Positions 17,058 to 24,992 of a stretch of DNA of 64,000 bases are shown piece after piece. Both the position numbers and the translations under genes were made by a program. The notes beneath the pieces are model-generated. The model did no database searches, was not told the DNA's origin, and saw only the letters and a program-made list of their open reading frames with translations. The stretch spans positions 1,240,001-1,304,000 of the forward strand of contig OY829894.1 in assembly GCA_963691905.1 (NCBI GenBank), read 5' to 3'. Each line of letters starts with the position of its first letter. The stretch's first letter is position 1. Source of the DNA: QGON01 sp963691905. GTDB lineage: Bacteria; Pseudomonadota; Gammaproteobacteria; Chromatiales; Chromatiaceae.

Positions 17058-17933
17058 ATGGAAGACCTTGATAACTTTCAAGCCCAGCTGACTGCGGCGA
17101 TAGCGCCGGTGCTGACAGACAGTGGCAAGGCATGGTTCGACAAAACGTTGGAGAAACTGACCGCCAGCGATCAGCCTCTTGACGATCTGGGACTCTACTC
17201 AGCGATGGCTAAGCGCAAGCTGGGAAACAGGCGTTTGGAACATGCCCCTGCCATAGACGCCGTCTTCTCTCCTCTTGATATCCGCCGCTGGGGGGAAGCT
17301 GACGCCGCACGACTCGTTCTGCTGCTATCGGTGGTCAAGCGTCTGCCGGATCAAACCGAAGAGTTGGTGCAAGCCTATTACAGGATGGGTGACGAATCCG
17401 AACGCATCGCCCTCATCCGGGGACTGGTTCTCTTCGCACCAGCGGACTATCTGACCACAATCGCTCTTGATGCGGGGCGTACCAACAGCCTGGAGCTGCT
17501 CTCCGCCCTCTCGCTTGACAACCCCTACCCCGCTTCCTTCTACAGTGAGCAGACGTTCAATCAGATGGTTTTAAAGTGCCTCTTTCTCGGTCTTGCCATA
17601 GAGCGGGTGGTGGGGCTTGAACAACGGGCAAATCCGGATCTTACCCGCATGTGTGAGAATTATGTCGTTGAGCGGGAGAATGCCAGCCGTACCGTGCCTG
17701 TCGATATATGGCTGGCCATCGGGCCTCATGCCACAACGAAAGGGGAACAGCAGATCCTCGCCTATCTGAACCACGAGGAGACAGGACACCGCTACTACAC
17801 GGCACTTGCCCTGGGACAGCGTCTGTCAGAAAACCCGTCGCTCAAGTCGCATCTGCAGGATCGGCAGAAACAGGAAGATAACACGCTCGTTCTCGACTTA
17901 CTGCAGGATCTTCTGCAACAACAGCCGGGTTAA
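17058..17933 (+). CDS. eboA: EboA domain protein
   Basis: 291 aa from ATG 17058, chosen because GGGA lies 7 nt upstream; ATG 17031 in the same frame would add nine residues. An all-helical soluble protein with LYSAMAKRKLGNR near residue 50 and a HEAT-like helical pattern, as in EboA, the signature protein of ebo clusters. Its biochemical function is unknown. It precedes eboB by 23 nt and sits with eboC, eboE and eboF, which makes the assignment secure by context as well as sequence. Confidence 0.85.
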   Translation: MEDLDNFQAQLTAAIAPVLTDSGKAWFDKTLEKLTASDQPLDDLGLYSAMAKRKLGNRRLEHAPAIDAVFSPLDIRRWGEADAARLVLLLSVVKRLPDQTEELVQAYYRMGDESERIALIRGLVLFAPADYLTTIALDAGRTNSLELLSALSLDNPYPASFYSEQTFNQMVLKCLFLGLAIERVVGLEQRANPDLTRMCENYVVERENASRTVPVDIWLAIGPHATTKGEQQILAYLNHEETGHRYYTALALGQRLSENPSLKSHLQDRQKQEDNTLVLDLLQDLLQQQPG

Positions 17934-17956
17934 CCAACAAATTCAGGGAGTCTTTT

Positions 17957-18838
17957 ATGAAATATTTCGACCCACATATCCACATGATGTCACGCACCAC
18001 CGACGACTACGAAAACATGGTGGCTGCCGGTATCCTTGGCGTGGTCGAACCCGCCTTCTGGCAGGGACAGCCCAGAACCAATGTAGGCACTTTCATCGAC
18101 TATTTCGACACCCTGATTGGCTGGGAACCCTTCCGCGCCAGTCAGTTCGGCATGCGCCACTTCTGCACCATGGGCCTCAACCCCAAAGAAGCCAACAACG
18201 TACCCATGGCAGAAGAGGTAATGAAGGTACTGCCCCGCTTCTGTCAGAAGGATACCGTAGTCGGCATCGGCGAGATCGGTTATGACGATCAGACACCGGA
18301 AGAGGAGCGCTTCTTTGCCGAACAGATGGAACTGGCAAAGGAGTTCGAACTGCCGGTACTCATCCATACGCCCCATCGCGACAAGGTACAAGGCACAGAA
18401 CGCACCATTGCGCTGGTGAAAGAGGTGGGAATCGATGAAGAAATGGTCATCATCGACCACCTCAACGAGCAGACGCTGCCGATGGTACTGGAGACAGGTT
18501 GCTGGCGCGGTCACTCCGTCTACCCTTTCACCAAGATGTCGGAAGAGCGCATGGCGGAACTGCTGATGCAGTACGGCACCGAAAAGATGGTGGTCAACAG
18601 TGCCGCAGACTGGGGGCGCAGCGATCCGCTAAAAGTGCCAAAAACCGGTGCAGCAATGATCGCAGCCGGGTTCAGCGAGGCCGAAGTTGAGAAAGTGCTG
18701 TTTGAAAACCCCATCAACTTCTTCGCCCAAAGCGGCCGCATCTCTCTGGAGGAGATGAACCCGAAGAAGGTCGACCAGACCAAACTTTGGGAAGAGAACT
18801 CGGTGCTGCGTGGCCAACAACCCATTGTGGAGGGATAA
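17957..18838 (+). CDS. eboB: EboB, TatD-family metal hydrolase
   Basis: 293 aa amidohydrolase-fold protein. The metal ligands of the TatD family are visible: HIH in FDPHIHMMS (about 7-9), Glu in GIGEIGYDD (about 99), His in VLIHTPH (about 132), His in IIDHLNE (about 160) and Asp in NSAADWG (about 212). A good SD (GGGAG) lies 7 nt before the ATG. It differs from housekeeping TatD by an insert after the first strand (TFIDYFDTLIGWEPF), typical of the ebo branch. The substrate is unknown. A family-2 palindromic repeat separates it from eboE. Confidence 0.88.
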   Translation: MKYFDPHIHMMSRTTDDYENMVAAGILGVVEPAFWQGQPRTNVGTFIDYFDTLIGWEPFRASQFGMRHFCTMGLNPKEANNVPMAEEVMKVLPRFCQKDTVVGIGEIGYDDQTPEEERFFAEQMELAKEFELPVLIHTPHRDKVQGTERTIALVKEVGIDEEMVIIDHLNEQTLPMVLETGCWRGHSVYPFTKMSEERMAELLMQYGTEKMVVNSAADWGRSDPLKVPKTGAAMIAAGFSEAEVEKVLFENPINFFAQSGRISLEEMNPKKVDQTKLWEENSVLRGQQPIVEG

Positions 18839-18889
18839 CAAGCATCCATCCGAAAGCGGTTATCGAGGCAACGCGTATCTATTCAGGAT

Positions 18890-18960
18890 GTAGGCCCGGT
18901 CAAGCGTAACGGATCGGGCACTGCCGAATTGCCGGTTCCGCTACGCTTAAACCGGCTTAG
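18890..18960. repeat. Palindromic intergenic repeat, family 2 (copy b)
   Basis: GTAGGCCCGGTCAAGCGTAACGGATCGGGCA followed by TTGCCGGTTCCGCTACGCTTAAACCGGCTTAG. Same two-hairpin architecture as copies a and c, with compensating changes in the first stem (CCCGGTC/GATCGGG). It fills the eboB-eboE gap. Confidence 0.8.
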
Positions 18961-18974
18961 GACCTGCTAACAGT

Positions 18975-20207
18975 ATGACGCAAGACACACCAGGATACGC
19001 AACGACCGCATGGCATCGATCTGACCTGACCTACTGCACCAATGTTCACCCCAGCGAGACATTGGAGCAGCTGCTCGCGGTCATCGATGGCCCGCTCGCC
19101 GCTGTGAGGCAGGAACGTCGGTTAGCCAATATGGGCAGCGGCCTCTGGCTGAGCCACACCGCCGCCACAAAATTGCTGGCTTCCGACAAGGCCTACCGCG
19201 CATTTTCCCGGACCCTGGATGCCAACGGTATCGACCTCTTTACCCTCAACGGTTTTCCCTATGGTGATTTCCATGCCAAACGGGTCAAAGAATGCGTCTA
19301 TCTGCCTGACTGGTCCGATGATACAAGGCTTCTCTACACCCTCGACCTTGCCGTCATCCTTGCCGGAGTGATGCCACCGGAACAGCAGGAGGGCACCATC
19401 TCCAGCATCCCACTCGGTTTCGCCCCCGATTGGGGCGAGGCCCGTCAGGAGAGAGCACTGAATAGCCTTTGCCGTTGCATCGGCGCTCTTCACGAAATCC
19501 ATCAGGAGACCGGCTGCAGCATCAGACTCTGCCTCGAAATGGAACCGGGCTGCGTACTGGAAACCACGGATCAATTGATCCCTCTCTTCGCCAGGGAAGT
19601 GCCCCGTGCACTGGAGCAGCAGCAGATGGATCCTAATCTGTTATTCCAACATCTCGGCATCTGCTTCGATGTCTGCCACCAGGCGGTGATGTTCGAAGAC
19701 GTCTACGAGAGCCTGTCGCGGATTCATCAGGCAGGTATTCCTGTCGGCAAGATACAGATATCCAGCGCCCTGGAACTCTGCAACCCGGCCAGCCAAACAG
19801 CCAGGAATGAACTCGCTGAATTTATCGAGACGCGCTATCTGCACCAGAGCTGCCATTTGGATGAGAACAACCAGGTTCAACGTGCCTTGGATCTGAATCA
19901 GGCAATGGAGACCTTTCCCCAAACGACACCCTGGCGTTCCCATTTTCACATCCCGATCCAGACCCGGGAACTCGTCACTGGCTCACTCGGCACTACCCAG
20001 GATCAGATTCTTCGGACACTCGATTTTCTGCTGGATCACCCGGACTTCCATCCCCACCTGGAGGTGGAGACCTACACCTGGCAGGTCCTGCCGGAAGCCA
20101 TCCGGCCCAAGGATGAACCGGCATTGATCGAAGGTCTGAGTGCTGAACTTGAATGGCTGGAACAGGCGATGCTAAGCCGCAGCCTGTTACAGGAGACATC
20201 ACAATGA
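18975..20207 (+). CDS. eboE: EboE, TIM-barrel metabolite traffic protein
   Basis: 410 aa. It begins with YCTNVHPSETLEQLLAVID and MGSGLWLSHTAA, characteristic of EboE, a xylose-isomerase-like TIM barrel longer than ordinary sugar isomerases. Acidic and His residues typical of barrel metal sites appear in CLEMEPGC (about 183), GICFDVCHQAVMFED (about 222-236) and LEVETYTW (about 367). In cyanobacteria the ebo genes are needed to move a scytonemin monomer to the periplasm. The reaction of EboE itself is unknown. It overlaps eboF by 4 nt (ATGA). It is the second TIM barrel in the block. Confidence 0.86.
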   Translation: MTQDTPGYATTAWHRSDLTYCTNVHPSETLEQLLAVIDGPLAAVRQERRLANMGSGLWLSHTAATKLLASDKAYRAFSRTLDANGIDLFTLNGFPYGDFHAKRVKECVYLPDWSDDTRLLYTLDLAVILAGVMPPEQQEGTISSIPLGFAPDWGEARQERALNSLCRCIGALHEIHQETGCSIRLCLEMEPGCVLETTDQLIPLFAREVPRALEQQQMDPNLLFQHLGICFDVCHQAVMFEDVYESLSRIHQAGIPVGKIQISSALELCNPASQTARNELAEFIETRYLHQSCHLDENNQVQRALDLNQAMETFPQTTPWRSHFHIPIQTRELVTGSLGTTQDQILRTLDFLLDHPDFHPHLEVETYTWQVLPEAIRPKDEPALIEGLSAELEWLEQAMLSRSLLQETSQ

Positions 20208-21583
20208 GCAGGCCACTGGTGGTTATCGATGTCGTTGGCCTCACCCCAGCGCTATTGGGAGAAGAGACCCCACACCTCAATGCATTGGTGAATGACGGTT
20301 TCATGGCCACCCTGGAAGGGGTCTTCCCCGCTGTCACCTGCACCGCCCAAGCCTCGATGCTCACCGGCCTGCCCCCCAGTGGCCACGGTATCGTCGCCAA
20401 TGGGTGGTACTTCCGCGACTTAGCGGAGATCTGGCTCTGGCGCCAATCCAATCACCTGGTACAGGGAGAGAAGGTGTGGGATGCTGCCCGCTCGGCAGAC
20501 GCAGAATTCACCTGCGCCAAGCTCTTCTGGTGGTACAACATGTACGCCGATGTGGACTGGTCGGCAACGCCACGACCGATCTATCCGGCTGACGGACGCA
20601 AGATCCCCGGCATCTACACCGAGCCGCCCGTACTGAAACAATCGCTACAGGAAAAACTCGGTCCTTTTCCCATGTTCAACTTCTGGGGACCCGCTTCTGA
20701 CATCCGTTCATCAGCCTGGATTGCTCAAAGCGCCAAAGAAGTTTTCGATACCCACAGGCCGGGGCTTTCGCTGGTCTACCTGCCGCATCTCGACTACAAC
20801 CTGCAGCGACTGGGGCCTGACAATCCTGCCATCCGCGAGGATCTGCGTCAGATCGATCAGGTCGCAGGTGAGCTGATCGAACATGTTCGCGCCCAGGGAG
20901 CTGAGGTCATGGTGGTCTCCGAGTACGGTATCGAACAGGCCACAGGCAGTGTCGATATCAACCGTATCTTGCGCGAGGCGGGTTTTCTGCGCATTCAGGA
21001 AACGCTGGGCTGGGAACTGCTTGATCCTGGCGCCTCACACGCCTTTGCGGTGGCCGACCATCAGGTAGCCCATGTCTATCTGCAACGCGCTTCCGATCTG
21101 CAAGCGGTAAAAAACCTGCTGGAGAAGACACCGGGCATCGAGCAGGTATTGGACGCGGCTGGAAAAAAGGCTTTCGGCATCGACCACCAGCGTGCCGGCG
21201 AACTGGTCGCAATCGCGGAACCCGGCCACTGGTTCACCTACTACTACTGGCTGGACGAAAACAAGGCACCTGATTTCGCACCCACGGTAGACATTCATCG
21301 CAAGCCGGGTTACGACCCGGCTGAACTGTTCCTTGATCCGAAACTGCATTTTCCCAAACTGCGCATAACACGCCGGTTGCTGCAGAAAAAACTGGGCTTC
21401 CGCACCCTGCTGGATGTCATACCCACTCAAGCGGATCAGGTTCAGGGAACTCATGGGCGTATGGTGGACGACCCTAAACAGGGTCCGCTGCTGATTGGTT
21501 CGGACAGAAGCCTGGCGGCAGATGCATACGCGATGACTGATATCAAGCAACTGATTCTGCGCGCACTCGCTTCGCAGGCCTGA
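20204..21583 (+). CDS. eboF: EboF, alkaline-phosphatase-superfamily nucleotide pyrophosphatase/phosphodiesterase
   Basis: 459 aa from ATG 20204, overlapping the eboE stop. Metal-dependent phosphodiesterase of the AP superfamily: first Asp in VVIDVVGL, catalytic Thr in PAVTCTAQASMLTG (about 46), LTGLPPSGHGI, the HLDYNLQRLGPD metal motif, SEYGIE, and a final HAFAVADHQ. This matches the nucleotide pyrophosphatase-like EboF. There is no signal peptide in this reading, so the site of action (cytoplasm or membrane face) is unclear. The stop codon lies inside palindromic repeat copy c. Probable last gene of the ebo operon. Confidence 0.86.
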   Translation: MSRPLVVIDVVGLTPALLGEETPHLNALVNDGFMATLEGVFPAVTCTAQASMLTGLPPSGHGIVANGWYFRDLAEIWLWRQSNHLVQGEKVWDAARSADAEFTCAKLFWWYNMYADVDWSATPRPIYPADGRKIPGIYTEPPVLKQSLQEKLGPFPMFNFWGPASDIRSSAWIAQSAKEVFDTHRPGLSLVYLPHLDYNLQRLGPDNPAIREDLRQIDQVAGELIEHVRAQGAEVMVVSEYGIEQATGSVDINRILREAGFLRIQETLGWELLDPGASHAFAVADHQVAHVYLQRASDLQAVKNLLEKTPGIEQVLDAAGKKAFGIDHQRAGELVAIAEPGHWFTYYYWLDENKAPDFAPTVDIHRKPGYDPAELFLDPKLHFPKLRITRRLLQKKLGFRTLLDVIPTQADQVQGTHGRMVDDPKQGPLLIGSDRSLAADAYAMTDIKQLILRALASQA

Positions 21584-21645
21584 TCAAGCGTAGCGGATCA
21601 GGCACACCGGATTGCCGGTTCCGCTACACTTGAACCGGCCTACTC
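21579..21645. repeat. Palindromic intergenic repeat, family 2 (copy c)
   Basis: CCTGATCAAGCGTAGCGGATCAGGCA then TTGCCGGTTCCGCTACACTTGAACCGGCCTA. The repeat begins within eboF and supplies its TGA stop. Being between convergent genes (eboF and pdxH-like) it could also act as a transcription end. Confidence 0.8.
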
Positions 21646-21659
21646 CCCTCCCCCTCAGA

Positions 21660-22256
21660 TCAAGGCACCAACACCTGCTCCGACCAACTCCCGTCACTTT
21701 GCAAACGAAAGAGACGTCGGTCGTGCAGACGATCCTTCATATCGCCGTACCAGGATTCGACATAGTCTGGCTGAAAGCCCAGGCAGACCAGCTCTTGTGG
21801 CATCTCCAGACCGCTCTCGTCGGGAAACCTGGCGCGAATTTCCGTCGCCGTCTCAAGGTAGGCTTCCCGTGACGGCAGTTCACTGCTTTGCGATAGACCT
21901 TCTACCTGAAAAAGATCATAAAGTTTGCCGGTATAGGGCTTCTGCTCCCAGCTACGGCGCTGATCTTCATTTTCAAAAACCTCATAACTGCCACGCACCC
22001 GAAACTGCCGCAGTTGACTCGGCCAGAAGAAGAGCAGTTCATAGGCAGGATTGAGTTTCAACTGTTCGACTTTGGGACTCACGCGATTGATGTAGATAAC
22101 GATACCCGCAGCCGATATCTCCCGAACAGTAACCGTCCGGGACATTGGAAAACCGAACTCATCCAGGGTAGTCATGGCGAAGAATGGCCCATTCGTATCG
22201 CCCGCAGCTTTGGCCTGCTGAAAAGAGTCTATCAACATGTCGATTGGATTATCCAT
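21660..22256 (-). CDS. pdxH: Pyridoxamine 5'-phosphate oxidase (PdxH-like)
   Basis: 198 aa, slightly shorter than E. coli PdxH. FMN-binding split-barrel: FFAMTTLDEFGFPMSRTVTVREISAAG at the N-terminus, then a dimerisation domain ending in ESWYGDMKDRLHDRR, close to the PdxH signature (E-x-W-x...R-L-H-D-R), and a short C-terminal tail as in true PdxH. The enzyme makes pyridoxal phosphate from the 5'-phosphates of pyridoxine and pyridoxamine. Its start overlaps the Nudix gene stop, so the two form an operon convergent to eboF. The first part is less conserved than in classical PdxH, so another PNPOx-family activity is possible. Confidence 0.75.
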   Translation of the reverse strand: MDNPIDMLIDSFQQAKAAGDTNGPFFAMTTLDEFGFPMSRTVTVREISAAGIVIYINRVSPKVEQLKLNPAYELLFFWPSQLRQFRVRGSYEVFENEDQRRSWEQKPYTGKLYDLFQVEGLSQSSELPSREAYLETATEIRARFPDESGLEMPQELVCLGFQPDYVESWYGDMKDRLHDRRLFRLQSDGSWSEQVLVP

Positions 22257-22782
22257 CGCTCAACCTCTGTAATGGATATCTGACCATCCGCTCAAACGCC
22301 TCTCCAAACCACAGAGTGAATCCCACGCTATCGGAACGATACCAATCGAGCAGTTCCGAAACCGACACCCATCGGTAGCTCTCCAACTCTTCCGGATTCG
22401 CCACCACTGGCCCATCGTAGGGTAATACAAACAGAGAGCAATACTCATTTTCAGCACGGCCATCCAATTGCTCAAGATAGGTGTAGGAGAGCAGATAGCG
22501 AGGTACAAGCCCATCCGCAATACCGAGTTCATGGGAGAGGCAGCGCCTAATCGCTGCGGCGAAGGTTTCATTGGAACGGACGTGGCTGGTGGCAGAGACA
22601 TCCCAACGCCCACCGCCGAGTTTACTTCCCTGGCGTTTCTGGATCAGCAGTCGTCCGCTCGGATCGCTCAGGAAGGTGACGAAGGCACGGTGCCTGACCC
22701 CCTCTCCAAGATGGCAGTCCCCTCGCCCGGCAGTGCCGGTACGGTTGCCGAATTCATCAACAAGTATCAACGATTCCTGCAT
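22249..22782 (-). CDS. Nudix hydrolase, isopentenyl-diphosphate-isomerase-like
   Basis: 177 aa. The layout is that of type I IPP isomerase and YfcD proteins: LVDEFGNRTG, HLGEGVRHRAFVTFL (metal His pair), QKRQGSK...GGRWDVSATSH, the Nudix-like AAAIRRCLSHELGI, and ENEYCSLF (metal Glu pair). In the isomerase the catalytic Cys lies in the VCGH block; here that block reads ATSH, so isomerase activity is unlikely and a hydrolase role on a diphosphate is more plausible. It overlaps the PdxH-like gene by 8 nt. Confidence 0.8.
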   Translation of the reverse strand: MQESLILVDEFGNRTGTAGRGDCHLGEGVRHRAFVTFLSDPSGRLLIQKRQGSKLGGGRWDVSATSHVRSNETFAAAIRRCLSHELGIADGLVPRYLLSYTYLEQLDGRAENEYCSLFVLPYDGPVVANPEELESYRWVSVSELLDWYRSDSVGFTLWFGEAFERMVRYPLQRLSDG

Positions 22783-22895
22783 TGTTACAACACGTTTCCT
22801 TACAGCGAAGAGACAGTATCCTCTATCAACACATATCTAATCCATAGGCGCAAGCCAAATCACACCCAGCCCCGAATGTTCTGGAAACAATTTCC

Positions 22896-22922
22896 TAAAG
22901 CTTTTTGTCTATTGACCGCTAA
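22896..22922 (+). promoter_or_regulatory. Sigma-28 (FliA) promoter for cheV
   Basis: TAAAGCTT (22896-22903), an 11-nt spacer, then ACCGCTAA (22915-22922). Consensus is TAAAGTTT-N11-GCCGATAA. Spacing is exact and six of eight -10 positions match. It lies about 85 bp before the cheV start. Confidence 0.6.
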
Positions 22923-23005
22923 CGTTGGTGATCCGGAGGAATAATCCCTCTTTGCATAACGAGGATGTCCCCTATCAATCCGCTTCCACATATGGACAAC
23001 GAGTA

Positions 23006-23959
23006 ATGGCAAATTTCATTAAATCAGTCGATGAGCGCACGCGTCTGGCGGGTACCAACCGACTGGAGGTGCTTCTTTTCAGCCTCGGACGTGATGTGAA
23101 TACCGGCAGGGAAGAGACCTTCGGCGTCAATGTTTTCAAGGTCCGCGAGGTCATGCTTGTGCCCGAAATAACCCGCGCACCAGAGATGCCCCCCGCTGTG
23201 GAGGGCATGGTCAGTCTGCGAGGGAATATGATCCCGGTGATCAACCTCCCCCAATTTTGCGGTATCCAGACCGAGCAGGAACCCAGCATCCTGATCATCA
23301 CCGAGTACAACAAGAACGTGCAGGGCTTCCTCGTACATGCGGTCGACACTATAGAACGACTGGCCTGGGAGGATGTCAAGGTACCACCACCGATGATGGT
23401 ACAACAGCATGGAGGCCTGGTGACTGCCGTTACCGAACTTAAGGATGGACGGCTGGTGATGATCATGGACGTGGAGATGGTACTCGCCAAAACCTCCGGG
23501 TTTGGTGAGGGCGAAGACCTATTCGATGGCATCGAACACATCGGAGAAAGAGAGATCACCTTGCTGTTTGCCGATGACTCCGCCGTGGCGAGAGATCAAA
23601 TCGTCCGCACTCTCAACCACATGGGCATAAAATATATCAGCACCTCCAACGGCGCCGAAGCTTGGGAAAAAGTAAAGGAGATCGCTGATCGGGCTGCTGT
23701 AACTAACCGCAAAGCCAGTGATTTCATCCAGATTATCCTCACAGACGTGGAGATGCCTGAAATGGACGGATATGTGCTGACCAAAAAAATCAAAGAGGAT
23801 TCGAGACTGGCGGATATCCCGGTCATCATGCACTCATCTCTCTCCGCCGAAGCCAATCAGGAGCTGGGGAAAGGCGTGGGTGCAGACGCCTATGTACCAA
23901 AATTCGAGCCGACCGAACTCTCTTCCAAACTGCACGAAATCATCGAAAACCGCAACTAG
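23006..23959 (+). CDS. cheV: Chemotaxis protein CheV (CheW-REC)
   Basis: 317 aa from ATG 23006; the SVDERTRLAGTNRLEVLLFSLG start is the standard CheV N-terminus. Residues 1-160 form a CheW-like coupling domain (VFKVREVM, MVSLRGNMIPVINL), residues about 175-317 a receiver with FADDSAV, phosphoacceptor Asp in ILTDVEMPEMDG and the final Lys/Pro region. CheV couples receptors to CheA and tunes signalling by its own phosphorylation. No other chemotaxis gene is beside it. A FliA-type promoter upstream fits co-expression with flagellar genes. Confidence 0.92.
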   Translation: MANFIKSVDERTRLAGTNRLEVLLFSLGRDVNTGREETFGVNVFKVREVMLVPEITRAPEMPPAVEGMVSLRGNMIPVINLPQFCGIQTEQEPSILIITEYNKNVQGFLVHAVDTIERLAWEDVKVPPPMMVQQHGGLVTAVTELKDGRLVMIMDVEMVLAKTSGFGEGEDLFDGIEHIGEREITLLFADDSAVARDQIVRTLNHMGIKYISTSNGAEAWEKVKEIADRAAVTNRKASDFIQIILTDVEMPEMDGYVLTKKIKEDSRLADIPVIMHSSLSAEANQELGKGVGADAYVPKFEPTELSSKLHEIIENRN

Positions 23960-24031
23960 GCACGATAATCTCAGACGGTACACTTCTAAGGGCGCCAGCC
24001 GCCAGCCCGCCGCTGAATAATTCCCCATAGA

Positions 24032-24102
24032 AGGTTGGGTTAGATGTGCATTACTGAAAACCATCAGTTTGTCGCCAAACAACACGCGCATCGTAACCCA
24101 AC
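24032..24102. repeat. Palindromic intergenic repeat, family 1 (copy 2)
   Basis: AGGTTGGGTTAGATGTGCAT at one end and GCGCATCGTAACCCAAC at the other, as in the element at 5323-5394 but with a different centre. Confidence 0.75.
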
Positions 24103-24128
24103 ATCGGATCGTTGTAAGCGCCAAAGAT

Positions 24129-24385
24129 TCAGCCTTCTTGCGCTTGTTCCCTCTGCATGTTCCACGGCAACAGCGCTTCGATCTTCTCAACGGTGTCGGC
24201 GCAGCAATGTGCTTGAGTACAGGATGCAGATAGTCATACGGCTCAAGTTCATTCACCTTGGCTGTCTTAATCAGGCTATAGATGGTGGCGCTGGCTTTCG
24301 CACCGCGTGAGTATCGGTGAACAACCAGTTACGGCAGCCGACCGCCGCTGCCAGTAGCGGGTACGGGCATCGGGTGAGGTCGATT
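24129..24385 (-). pseudogene. IS66-family transposase, C-terminal remnant
   Basis: On the minus strand three short frames reconstruct the end of an IS66 TnpC: NWLFTDT, then KASATIYSLIKTAKVNELEPYDYLHPVLKHI, then TVEKIEALLPWNMQREQAQEG and a stop at 24129-24131. At least two single-base frameshifts separate them. The LEPYDYL and LLPWN motifs are specific to the IS66 C-terminus. No catalytic core remains, so it is dead. It abuts the IS1380 fragment. Confidence 0.7.
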
Positions 24386-24434
24386 GAGTCATGATGTGCT
24401 CCTGTGGTTAGTGACAGGAGACAGTGTTTGTCAT

Positions 24435-24735
24435 GCGCGCGGGGAATAATAAGTGTCGAATCTGGGGCGCTTACCTCGTAATAGCGAAGGTGGCGGAGTT
24501 CCCGGTACCCCAGCAGAAGATGAACCACCAACAGCAGGACGATGTTGGCATGGCCAAAGATCGGACTGACATCCAAGTGTTTGAAGCATCGGCGCAACCG
24601 GTCTTTCAGGGCAAGATGTTCGAACCGTTTTTGAAAGACTACCAAGCCGAAAAAAGAGGTAAGTCGCTGGTCCTCAAAACGAAGGATGGGAAGGGCATGG
24701 ATTTTGCGGTGAATCTCTGATCTGCTAGACTTCAT
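24435..24735 (-). pseudogene. IS1380-type transposase, N-terminal remnant
   Basis: On the minus strand about 95 residues (KIHALPILRFEDQRLTSFFGL, then DRLRRCFKHLDVSPIFGHANIVLLLVVHLLLGYRELRHLRYY) resemble the N-terminus of IS1380/DDE group-1 transposases. Similarity then stops and the frame runs into IS66 remnant sequence. The catalytic domain is lost. Family name from memory of the motif pattern. Confidence 0.5.
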
Positions 24736-24992
24736 AATAAGCGAGATTGTTATTGGGTAAGGCTTTGTTTTAACGAGCTTATTTTACCTCGACAACAATC
24801 CGCTTTCTCATTTTTCTCGCTTAAATGCAGGATTTTTCCTGGTTTCTGGATCTCACTAGCGGTGAATTCCAGAAATTATGCAAAATATTCATTTCACCCT
24901 GTCTTTTGCGATGAAACGGGTATTAGCACCAGTATTTATGCAACTACCGGGTTAATATTAAAACAACAAGGTTTACTTAAGGAGCATTTGTT
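24736..24992. other. AT-rich gap without gene
   Basis: Together with the IS scraps before it, the stretch from 23960 to 24992 has no intact gene. These last 257 bases are AT-rich; I see no RNA gene or clear promoter. AAGGAGC at 24980-24986 is the SD of the next gene. Confidence 0.5.

Noticed and set aside
15050..21645. CRISPR-like array in the ebo region
   Set aside because: The repeats are palindromic intergenic elements kilobases apart, not regularly spaced direct repeats.
24424..24720. 98-aa plus-strand ORF in the IS graveyard
   Set aside because: It is antisense to the IS1380-type remnant and has no SD or recognised motif.
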